Shown one piece after another: positions 47,151-54,712 of a stretch of DNA of 64,000 nt. The notes beneath the pieces are model-generated. The model saw only the letters and a program-made list of their open reading frames with translations. It ran no database searches and was not told the DNA's origin. Each line of letters opens with the position of its first letter. Positions within the stretch are counted from its first letter, which is position 1. The translations under genes and the position numbers were made by a program. Source of the stretch: CAVTYH01 sp963773875 (lineage in GTDB: Bacteria > Planctomycetota > Planctomycetia > Pirellulales > JADZDJ01); the NCBI GenBank assembly GCA_963773875.1, contig CAVZCV010000014.1:372001-436000 (forward strand), read 5' to 3'.

Positions 47151-48428
47151 TCATCGCTTGCCGCGGCGGAAAACGGGCAGCACGAGTAAGCCTGTCGCAA
47201 TCAAGGCCGACGTCGCCGGCTCGGGCACTGCGGCGATTGATCCAAACCCCGAACTGATGGCCATATCCAATAGCGGCTGGATATCGCGGTTCGAGACAAC
47301 GCCGTCGCCGTTAAGATCCGCAAGGACCTTCAAATCATCATCACTCGCGACGTTATTGACAGATTTATAGCGCGACAGGTCTGTCAACGCCGTCAGCATC
47401 GCCGGGATATCGTCTGCAGTGAACACGCCATCGCGATTCAGATCCCCGGGGATCGGCGCCGGCGGATTGGAACTCAGCGTGACGTTCCAATTGGTGAAGG
47501 TAACGCCCGTTACTTCCGCATTGCTCGAGTTGCGGAGAAAAAGCTGGTCGAAATCGCGATAGATCGAACTGCTCACCACCTGACCGTTGACGGTAATCGA
47601 GCCGGCATTACTGGTTCCGCCGAAGGCAGTCCCCGTGTCGCTCTTGGTGACAGTGGACAGCACATTTGTGTCCTGCAAAATGGTGGCCGTCACGTCGAGT
47701 TGTGCGAGCGATACGACTTTTAACGCAAGCTGAGCGGTGTAGCTCGTTGTATCAGCAAACGCGAAACTACTCCCACCACCAGATGTGGTATAGGCAGTGC
47801 TATCGCCCAATAAGCTTGTCACGGCTCCGCTACTATTGTTGGTGCGCTTTTCCAGCTGCAATGGATTTCCACCGGTCGAGCTGTTGTTGATCGGAATTTG
47901 AATAGCATAGCCGGTTGCGTCGGACCATGGATTCGTTCCGCCACCGGAATCTGAATTTGAATTAGACTGGACGCGAGCATCGGTCGGATCAAGAAACAAT
48001 CCGAAGCGAAAGTTCTTCGCCGTGCTTGTCGCATTCGTGCCGGTCAAAGTGAATGTCATGCTTGCCATCAGCGTATCGCCAACATTGAGGTGCGTCACCG
48101 CGCTGTGCGGCTGATTGCCATCGGGCGCACTGTTATTTGACGTGAAATACTCCCACGCTTTCAGTGAGTTGGTTGGCAGTACGAAATTCAAGGCGCCGGG
48201 AGTAGCGCTGCTGCTGCCATTGCCTGAGGATTGGCCGATCCAGGTTGGAGAATCGGTTGGCAAGTTCGTGCTCGTCCGATTGCCGTCGGTCCAACTGTCG
48301 TTAAGCAAAGTCTTATCGGCAGCACTCACAGGAAGATTGACAAAACTGAATACCAGCCCTGCCGCAAGCATGAATTGGATTATGGCCGGAATACGATTGA
48401 TTCTAATATTCCTATTGTGACGTGGCAT
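47151..48428 (-). CDS. Secreted PEP-CTERM protein with dockerin, paralogue 1
   Basis: About 425 residues. After the signal peptide comes a beta-rich domain of about 300 residues shared with the next gene: LLNDSWTDGNRTSTNLPTDS, LNFVLPTNSLKAWEYFTSNN, RFGLFLDPTDARVQ and YRDFDQLFLRNSSNAEVTGV. It looks like a jelly-roll lectin or carbohydrate-binding type, without a named family. Then dockerin loops (GDLNRDGVFTADDIPAMLTA and ADLNGDGVVSNRDIQPLL) and the anchor VPEPATSALIATGLLVLPVF with basic RRGKR. Start at the ATG 48428 behind AGAGGTG. Probably co-transcribed with the pectate lyase 62 bases on. Confidence 0.8.
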   Translation of the reverse strand: MPRHNRNIRINRIPAIIQFMLAAGLVFSFVNLPVSAADKTLLNDSWTDGNRTSTNLPTDSPTWIGQSSGNGSSSATPGALNFVLPTNSLKAWEYFTSNNSAPDGNQPHSAVTHLNVGDTLMASMTFTLTGTNATSTAKNFRFGLFLDPTDARVQSNSNSDSGGGTNPWSDATGYAIQIPINNSSTGGNPLQLEKRTNNSSGAVTSLLGDSTAYTTSGGGSSFAFADTTSYTAQLALKVVSLAQLDVTATILQDTNVLSTVTKSDTGTAFGGTSNAGSITVNGQVVSSSIYRDFDQLFLRNSSNAEVTGVTFTNWNVTLSSNPPAPIPGDLNRDGVFTADDIPAMLTALTDLSRYKSVNNVASDDDLKVLADLNGDGVVSNRDIQPLLDMAISSGFGSIAAVPEPATSALIATGLLVLPVFRRGKR

Positions 48429-48467
48429 CACCTCTGTTCCCCCAACTCCTTGTTGAATCAGTCCATT

Positions 48468-49469
48468 TTATTTCTTTGCGTTGCGGCGACGGACTGCCAC
48501 AGCACTGAAAATTGCCGCTGCCAATCCACCTGGAACCATCGTGCATGGCTCTGGCACGACGTCCACTCTGAAATTCGTGAAATCCATCGTTGTGGCTTGC
48601 GTCGCATCTGAATTGCGAAAAAACAGCTGATCGACATTCGTATAGATTGATTGGCTGCCGGGAAGCAGGCCCGCGCCAATGGCTGTGCCGCCAAATGTTG
48701 CTCCCAGGTCGCTGACAGTTTGTGTGGCAAGCACCGTCGACCCCTGCAACAAGCTAGCCGTCACTTCCATATCGGTGGCAGACTGCTCAAACAGAGAAAT
48801 TTGCAACGTGTAGCTCGTATTGTTGGCCATCGAATAGGTCGCACCACCGGTTGTCGCGTTGGTATACGCGCTCCCCGATCCTAACAAGCTGGCGTTGCTT
48901 GTCGTCCGCTTTGCGATTTGAAATGGATTGGTTCCGGATGCCGCCGAAAGCGGAATTTCAATCGCATAACCCACGGAATCTGTCCACGGGGCAGTGCCAC
49001 CTCCGCCATCGCTATTGACATCGGCTTGAACGCGTGCGTCGCTAGGATCAAAGAATAAGCCCATCCGAAAACTCTTGCCTGTCGTGCTAGTGACGCCCGT
49101 CAGCGAAAACGTAGCCGATGCTGTGAGCGTGCTGCCAACTGTAAGTTGCGTTACAGAGTTGTGGGGCTGATTGCCGTCAGGGGCGGAAAGATCGAAGGTA
49201 AAGTAGGTCCAAAACTTGAGCGAGTTCGTCGGCAATGTAAAAGTCAAATGACCATTGGAAACGCTGTTGCTGCCATTGCCGGCCGACTGGCCAATCCACA
49301 CTGCGGAATCGGTCGGCAAGTTGTTGTTGTTTCGCGTTCCGTCGGCCCATGTGTCATTTAGCAAAGTCGTCGCCTGCACTTTCGTTGTTAGGCCTATGCC
49401 AAGCACACTGCAGCACGCCAATATCCGAGTCAACTGACCGATATTTGACAGGTGGACTAAAGAACGCAT
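48468..49469 (-). CDS. Secreted PEP-CTERM protein, paralogue 2
   Basis: 333 residues from the ATG at 49469 (GAGGAG 6 bases upstream). It is a tandem paralogue of the preceding entry: LLNDTWADGTRNNNNLPTDS, LTFTLPTNSLKFWTYFTFDL, RMGLFFDPSDARVQAD and YTNVDQLFFRNSDATQATTM line up with it. It lacks the dockerin and goes straight to the anchor VVPEPCTMVPGGLAAAIFSA with RRRNAKK. So the dockerin was gained or lost after duplication. First gene of the three-gene run; function presumably binding of a polymer or matrix. Confidence 0.8.
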   Translation of the reverse strand: MRSLVHLSNIGQLTRILACCSVLGIGLTTKVQATTLLNDTWADGTRNNNNLPTDSAVWIGQSAGNGSNSVSNGHLTFTLPTNSLKFWTYFTFDLSAPDGNQPHNSVTQLTVGSTLTASATFSLTGVTSTTGKSFRMGLFFDPSDARVQADVNSDGGGGTAPWTDSVGYAIEIPLSAASGTNPFQIAKRTTSNASLLGSGSAYTNATTGGATYSMANNTSYTLQISLFEQSATDMEVTASLLQGSTVLATQTVSDLGATFGGTAIGAGLLPGSQSIYTNVDQLFFRNSDATQATTMDFTNFRVDVVPEPCTMVPGGLAAAIFSAVAVRRRNAKK

Positions 49470-49686
49470 CGTCGTCTCCTCAATCAAAGATGTGACTACT
49501 CTGCTGCAAGCGAGACCAAAGGAGCAAGGTAAACCGAAAAGATTGGTCGACTACATCCAGTGGATTGCTGCGGAATGCAAAAACAAACCCTGAATTAGTG
49601 GTCGATTCGAAACGCTGTCCACTCCCTGTTGCGCCCTCGACATTACACATGCCCCGGACGAAAGTCAACGAATTCTCCGAGGATTA

Positions 49687-49715
49687 TTGACGCTTTCGAC
49701 GAAAAAAAATATAAA
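49687..49715 (+). promoter_or_regulatory. Sigma-70-type promoter
   Basis: TTGACG (49687-49692), a 17-base spacer, then TATAAA (49710-49715). It points toward the DUF1559 gene, whose likely start is about 195 bases downstream, implying a long leader or a start further upstream. Confidence 0.55.
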
Positions 49716-49909
49716 ATACCACATGGCCGTCGAGGTCCGCTGAGGAGTCTCTGCTCTACAACATGCGTGCGGTGGTTGTCCACCTCGGCTTGCGCTTTCG
49801 CATACAGAAGTACTGCGCTAACCGGTTATTTTATATGGATGTACATCATCGGAAGCCTGCGGGGACGATAGCACTGCCACCATCGCCCAAGGAAATTTAT
49901 AGCGATTGG

Positions 49910-51037
49910 ATGCGCCGAGCCTTTACCCTCGTGGAGCTGCTCGTCGTGATCGCTATCATTGGTATCTTGATTGCTCTGTTGCTACCAGCCGTTCAGTCGG
50001 CGCGAGAATCAGCGCGGCGAACTCAATGCCAAAATAATTTGAAGCAACTTGCGCTCGGTTTGCAGACCTACCATTCCGCGTATGGACGATTTCCTCCCGG
50101 CGCGAACACCCGCGATAAGAACCCGGGCGATTCTAATTTCTCCCAGGATTCCACCTTTGGCTGGATTTCGTTTATCTTGCCATTTATTGACGAATTGGGA
50201 ACCTACAAGGCCTTTACCAGTGCCAATACGGCCTCCGTCGGTGGGCTTGACCCGAAGCAGCTGAACTACAACTGGAAGAAGCTGTTCGATAGCAGCCAGC
50301 CGTCGGCGCTGTCCCCAGATTTGTATCGGCGCGATGGCAGCGCGACAGGCCAATTTGCGGATGCGCGCCTCTACTCGCCGCAAAATCTGCAATGCCCCAG
50401 CGATTCGATGGGAACGGCAAATCCGGTTCTCAACAACACTTCTGAAGCCAATCAACCGGCCGCGGCGCCGTGGGGCAAGGACGTATCGGCGAAGTCTAAC
50501 TACGTTGGCGTCGGGGGAAACCGCGGAGCCCTGCGGCAAGATAGCGCAGGTTTTGCGTGGACATGGGACAGCAGAAACCCCATCGACTATCAAGATTACA
50601 AGGGCGTGTTCTATGCCAATAGTAAAACAAAAGTCAAAGATATTACCGATGGAACCAGCAAAACCTTCGTCATTGCCGAGCGCGATGGAAGTTATTTGAA
50701 CAACTATACCCGGACTTGCGGTGCGCGTGGGCGGATGGCATCGATCTGGGTTGGTCCTACGGAAGAGCGATATCTGGACCAGTACTTTGTCAACCTTGGC
50801 GACAGCGGCGATGCAGGCGGCGCGTATTTGGTGAATGCGTTAATTCCTGTCGATAACTCCGCCGACTGTGGCAGTGTAGGAAAGAAAACGGCCTACGCTG
50901 CGGGCAGTGTCCACGCCAACGGCGCGAACATGGCGCTCGCCGATGGATCGGTGCGCTTCATCCCCGACGGAATTGACACTGCCACATGGAAGAACATGGG
51001 CGGCATCAGCGATGGTCACACACTTAAAGATTTCTAG
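49910..51037 (+). CDS. DUF1559 domain protein (type IV pilin-like N-terminus, H-X9-DG tail)
   Basis: 375 residues from the ATG at 49910, giving MRRAFTLVELLVVIAIIGIL, a prepilin-type signal and helix. The frame is open to 49763 but only this start is conserved. The body is the DUF1559 domain, in which SARRTQCQNNLKQLALGLQT is characteristic. The C-terminal HANGANMALADGSVRF is the H-X9-DG motif. This is a huge planctomycete family thought to form surface pseudopilin-like structures. The putative lipoprotein downstream is a common partner. Confidence 0.93.
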   Translation: MRRAFTLVELLVVIAIIGILIALLLPAVQSARESARRTQCQNNLKQLALGLQTYHSAYGRFPPGANTRDKNPGDSNFSQDSTFGWISFILPFIDELGTYKAFTSANTASVGGLDPKQLNYNWKKLFDSSQPSALSPDLYRRDGSATGQFADARLYSPQNLQCPSDSMGTANPVLNNTSEANQPAAAPWGKDVSAKSNYVGVGGNRGALRQDSAGFAWTWDSRNPIDYQDYKGVFYANSKTKVKDITDGTSKTFVIAERDGSYLNNYTRTCGARGRMASIWVGPTEERYLDQYFVNLGDSGDAGGAYLVNALIPVDNSADCGSVGKKTAYAAGSVHANGANMALADGSVRFIPDGIDTATWKNMGGISDGHTLKDF

Positions 51038-51096
51038 CGCTGTCGAGCCCACATACGCAAACGACTCTCCGTTAGTTTGCCAAGCAAAGTTAGACC

Positions 51097-51510
51097 ATGC
51101 TTCACCGATGCGGTTTCGTCCGCGCCTTCCCCAGTAACGTTATCGGTTGGATCGCAATTGCTGCAATCAGTGGCTGCGGCTCCAGCGGCATACCCTTGGG
51201 CACAGTCTCTGGCCACGTGACCAAAAACGGCCAGCCACAGCAGGGCATCGCCGTGCATTTCGAGCCGATTGCCGGCGGCCGGGGTTCGCAAGGCTCTACC
51301 GATGCGACCGGCTTTTATGAACTTTACTTCGCTGGTGGACGCAAAGGCGCGGTGCTGGGTCGGCATCAAGTCAGCGTGGAAGCCAAGGCACGCTATAACG
51401 ACGCCGACATCGTTGTTCGACCCGCCCAAAAGTTTTTGACTGTGGAGCGAGAAGTTCAGTCCGGCTCAAACGAATACAGTTTTGATATCGCCAATGTCGC
51501 TGAGAAATAG
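51097..51510 (+). CDS. Lipoprotein with carboxypeptidase-regulatory-like domain
   Basis: 137 residues. The N-terminus ends in a lipobox (IAIAAISGCGSS), so it is probably lipid-anchored. The rest is a beta-sandwich: GTVSGHVTKNGQPQQGIAVH, FEPIAGGRGSQGSTDATGFY and GAVLGRHQVSVEAKA, typical of carboxypeptidase regulatory-like domains. Such genes regularly follow DUF1559 genes in planctomycetes, here after 59 bases; a joint role in surface assembly is inferred. Confidence 0.85.
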   Translation: MLHRCGFVRAFPSNVIGWIAIAAISGCGSSGIPLGTVSGHVTKNGQPQQGIAVHFEPIAGGRGSQGSTDATGFYELYFAGGRKGAVLGRHQVSVEAKARYNDADIVVRPAQKFLTVEREVQSGSNEYSFDIANVAEK

Positions 51511-51763
51511 CGATTGCCAAGACAATTGATTGCTCCCGCGACCGAGACGGTACTCCTCGACAAGACCGGGGGTATTTACAATCGCTCGGAACAGAATCAA
51601 TCAACCAATTAATTTCCGATCCGAAATCCCAGCCATACAGCCGCTAACGTATATGACGCGGATCAATTCAGGGTGGCGCGGGTTTTCATTTTTGACTCAT
51701 CGCCATCGGATTGTGTGAGCTAGAGTTGAAATGGCCCTCGACGCTTTCCTGAGAGGAAACCTC

Positions 51764-52015
51764 ATGTCACCTTTCCTCAAAGAGCACCTGTTCGGTGCGC
51801 TGCTCATCGGATCTGCTTTCGGAACTGTGATTGGATTCTCGGTCTTTGCGCTCCCGCCTGGATCAGTCCTGCAGGACGCCTCGCGATGTTTGGTAGCCGT
51901 TATTGCCGTCATCCTCGTCAAGTTACTGTTCGACACCGGCATGCAGCAAATCCGAAAAGTTTTGTGGACAACACATTTGCAGGGTCACCCGGCGATCATG
52001 CGATCCCACCTCTAA
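51764..52015 (+). CDS. Small membrane protein of unknown function
   Basis: 83 residues from the ATG at 51764, which has AGAGGAA 6 bases upstream; an in-frame start at 51731 is weaker. Two hydrophobic helices: HLFGALLIGSAFGTVIGFSV and CLVAVIAVILVKLLFD. No family recognised. It converges with bshA, which ends at 52087. Confidence 0.55.
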   Translation: MSPFLKEHLFGALLIGSAFGTVIGFSVFALPPGSVLQDASRCLVAVIAVILVKLLFDTGMQQIRKVLWTTHLQGHPAIMRSHL

Positions 52016-52086
52016 CGGTGGCTTCAAAAAGCTCGGTTTTTTCGCCTTCCGCCTCACGTGGGATTTTGCCATTTTAGAATATTTAC

Positions 52087-53221
52087 TTAACAGCAAATTC
52101 TTCTGTAAACCGACTCGTACTTCGAAACGATTTGTTCCGTAGAGAATTGCAGCGCAGCCACGCGCCGCGACTTCACGACCGAGCGTTTGCCTTCGCTCCG
52201 GGTCCTTCAAGAGTTCTTCCACGCTACAACCGAAAGCGTTCGTGTCGCCAAATGGCACAAGCAATCCGGTTCGATCGTGTTCGATCACTTCTGGAATTCC
52301 GCCGACGTTCATGGCAATGCTAGGACACCCGAAGCACATCGCCTCGAGGATGCTCAAGCAAAAACTTTCGCTTGCGGAAGTGAACACGCTGAGGTCCGCA
52401 ACCTGCAAATAGTCTTCAATTTCGTTGACCTTTTCGCGCACAATCACGCAATCTTCCAGTCCCAAACGGTGGACATCCTGTTGAAACGGCGCAAACGATT
52501 CGCCAGCCAGAATTAATAGCTTAAAAGAATGACGCGGTCGCAATCGGGCGATGCTTTCCAAAAGCAAGTCGATTCGCTTAATGGGACGAAGGTTGGAACT
52601 GTGAAGGAGCAACATTTCGTTGCCCATCCCAAGTTCGACGCGCACTTCTTCGCACGTCCGGCGCACCGGCCGCGGTGAAAAGAAGTTGTGAATCACATCG
52701 ATTGGGCGGTTCACTTCCAGTAGCCGATGCGTTTCATCTTTTAGAAAAGCCGAAACCGCAGTAACTGCGTCTGAAGAGATCAGCGCATGTCGAATTGCGG
52801 GAGCATAATGAGCATCACGACCTAAGAGTGTCGTGTCGGTCCCATGCAGCGTCGTAACCACCCGCGGTTGCTGATCGGCCGGCAACATCGAGCGTGCCAG
52901 CAAAGCAGCTGTCGCGTGAGGCACCGCATAGTGAACGTGTAGAATATCGAGCCCGTAGTCGCGGCTCACTTCCGCCAGTTTCACCGAAAGCGGCAGCGTG
53001 TAGTCGGGGTACTTGAAGAGTCCGTAATCATTAATTTCAACGCCATGAAAGCGCAGATGGGTTGCATCGGTCGGCAGCCGGAATGGTCGCTCATAGCTGA
53101 TAAAATGAATTTCATGCCCGCGCCGCGCCAGTTCCTCACCGAGGGCACAGGCCAATACGCCGCTGCCGCCGACTGACGGGTAACACGTAATTCCAATCCG
53201 CAATGGTCGAGCGTCCGTCAT
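52087..53221 (-). CDS. bshA: N-acetyl-alpha-D-glucosaminyl L-malate synthase (frameshift at the C-terminus)
   Basis: About 378 residues. BshA features: IGITCYPSVGGSGVLACALG (GGSG loop), HEIHFISYERPFRL, LDILHVHYAVPHATAALLAR, VVTTLHGTDTTLLGRD, DVIHNFFSPR and the GT4 sugar-nucleotide motif SASESFCLSILEAMCFGCPS. It joins UDP-GlcNAc and L-malate, the first step of bacillithiol synthesis. The uncorrected frame runs on to 51923 with unrelated sequence. Removing one base of the CC at 52158-52159 gives AALQFSTEQIVSKYESVYRR and a stop at 52087, the normal BshA ending. Last gene of the operon; bshB1 ends where it begins. Confidence 0.93.
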
Positions 53222-53959
53222 TCAAAATGAATTCGCGGCTTTGCACACCGCGGTCAAAGAATCGATGACTGGAGGATCGTTGGGAAACAGTGCAATCGCA
53301 TATTCGACTCCCGCCCGCACACCATTCAACCTGGCACGGGTGAGTTGTAACTGCACGTACGCCCGGGCCTTTGTTTGCGATTGATGTGCTTCCATGGAAG
53401 CCGTCCAATCAGCAATGACTTCCTGCCGGGAGACATCCACCAGGATGGGCGAGATATTCCGTGGCTCGGACTCGAGCGAGAGTGCATAAAACCATAGTTG
53501 GCGGACGGCGACCGGCGGCAAGTTCTTCAGTTCTGCAATGCCGCAGTAGCGCGCCAAACGAGTTGCATCGCGCACCAGTTGGCCGAGTTTTGAATGATCG
53601 GGATGTTGATTGAGCTCGGGGCTGGGCGCGAGCACCACTTCAGGACGCACATGCCGCAGAAGTCCGGCGAGACGAATGGCGTGTGCCACTTTGATTTCCA
53701 AATGAGCGTCGCCATCCAGTTCAACGAATTCAACGTTGGCTCGCAGAATGTCGGCCGCAGCGCGTGCTTCTTCGATGCGCACTTCCGGTGTGCCAAATGT
53801 GCCCGCCTCGCCGTGCGAGCAAACAGCCAAATGGGCGTTATTGCCGGCGCGTGTGTGTTGCGCAATCACCGCGCCGACGCCGAACTCGATGTCGTCCGGA
53901 TGCGCGCCGAAAGCAATCAGACTGTTGGAATTAGGCGTTAAGTTCAATATAGGCTTCAT
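53222..53959 (-). CDS. bshB1: Bacillithiol biosynthesis deacetylase BshB1
   Basis: 245 residues of the PIG-L/LmbE type. Zinc ligands are in AFGAHPDDIEFGVGA and ELNQHPDHSKLGQL; CSHGEAGTFGTPEVRIEEAR is the typical third segment. The end, RARLNGVRAGVEYAIALFPN, fits BshB1. It removes the acetyl group from GlcNAc-malate. Its start overlaps the end of the BshC-like gene by 29 bases and it abuts bshA, so translation is probably coupled. Confidence 0.93.
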   Translation of the reverse strand: MKPILNLTPNSNSLIAFGAHPDDIEFGVGAVIAQHTRAGNNAHLAVCSHGEAGTFGTPEVRIEEARAAADILRANVEFVELDGDAHLEIKVAHAIRLAGLLRHVRPEVVLAPSPELNQHPDHSKLGQLVRDATRLARYCGIAELKNLPPVAVRQLWFYALSLESEPRNISPILVDVSRQEVIADWTASMEAHQSQTKARAYVQLQLTRARLNGVRAGVEYAIALFPNDPPVIDSLTAVCKAANSF

Positions 53960-54707
53960 CGGATCGATCGATTGGATCGCGCTTGATGTAAGTTATTTCC
54001 GGAGCATCTTCCTCGCGCAAATACTGTTGCTCGCTCGCGCCGGCCACGTAGTGTGAACAGCGAATGACCGACTGCATCCACAATAACCTGCTATCGCGCG
54101 CCGGGCTAATTTGCTCCCGCGAAAATGCTTGCTGCGGCAATTCGATATACGAGTCACCTCCTTTGTGCAGCGACAACTTGCCATCGCGAAAGCGGGCTCG
54201 GACGGTTTCTCCTTCGTATGGCACATCGACGAAGAAATCGGAAATTTCACAGGCGGAACGACGAAAGTCCGGGTCGCTCGAGCGGGCGATTCGAATTCCA
54301 TCGAGCAAACCCATGCCGCGATACATTTCCAGGCAGAAATCGGCAACGTTCGGGGCATTTGTCGTGGCCGCGATTTCCGCCAAACGTGGATCGACATACT
54401 CGGGCAGCACTTGCGCAATTCGAGCAGACCAACCTGACGCGACGCGTTTCAAATAAAGCGGCGAGTATTTCTGCTGGATTTTGTTTTCGAATTCGAAATT
54501 GAAACTGGCGATATTGCCCAGCATGCGGTGGTGCAGAATGACCTTGGTTTCGCGTGGATCGTGGTCGCTGTCGTGATAAAAGAAAACGATCTCGCCGCCG
54601 ATTTGCGTTTGCAAACGCCGCGCGGTCTGCAGCTTAGCGAATAAGAACCGGCGCGGAAAAATTCCACAGGGTTGCTGGCCAAAGCAAATAACCGGCGTCG
54701 CACTCAT
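53931..54707 (-). CDS. Short BshC-like protein, candidate cysteine-adding enzyme of bacillithiol synthesis
   Basis: 258 residues from the ATG at 54707. The opening VICFGQQPCGIF followed by a helix and VFFYHDSDHDPRET corresponds to the GQQxGLF ... VFW...EDHD pattern of BshC. Near the end, ISPARDSRLLWMQSVIRCSH and YVAGASEQQYL resemble the BshC stretch with SPN...RP...YVGGPGE. Canonical BshC is about 530-540 residues with a long C-terminal coiled coil; this one is half as long. It lies directly before bshB1 and bshA, so addition of Cys to GlcN-malate is the obvious hypothesis. Identity is by pattern and context. Confidence 0.65.
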   Translation of the reverse strand: MSATPVICFGQQPCGIFPRRFLFAKLQTARRLQTQIGGEIVFFYHDSDHDPRETKVILHHRMLGNIASFNFEFENKIQQKYSPLYLKRVASGWSARIAQVLPEYVDPRLAEIAATTNAPNVADFCLEMYRGMGLLDGIRIARSSDPDFRRSACEISDFFVDVPYEGETVRARFRDGKLSLHKGGDSYIELPQQAFSREQISPARDSRLLWMQSVIRCSHYVAGASEQQYLREEDAPEITYIKRDPIDRSDEAYIELNA

Positions 54708-54712
54708 GTCAC

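Noticed and set aside
51923..52086. C-terminal extension of bshA beyond 52087
   Set aside because: The residues after the frame change have no BshA similarity; the corrected frame ends normally at 52087.
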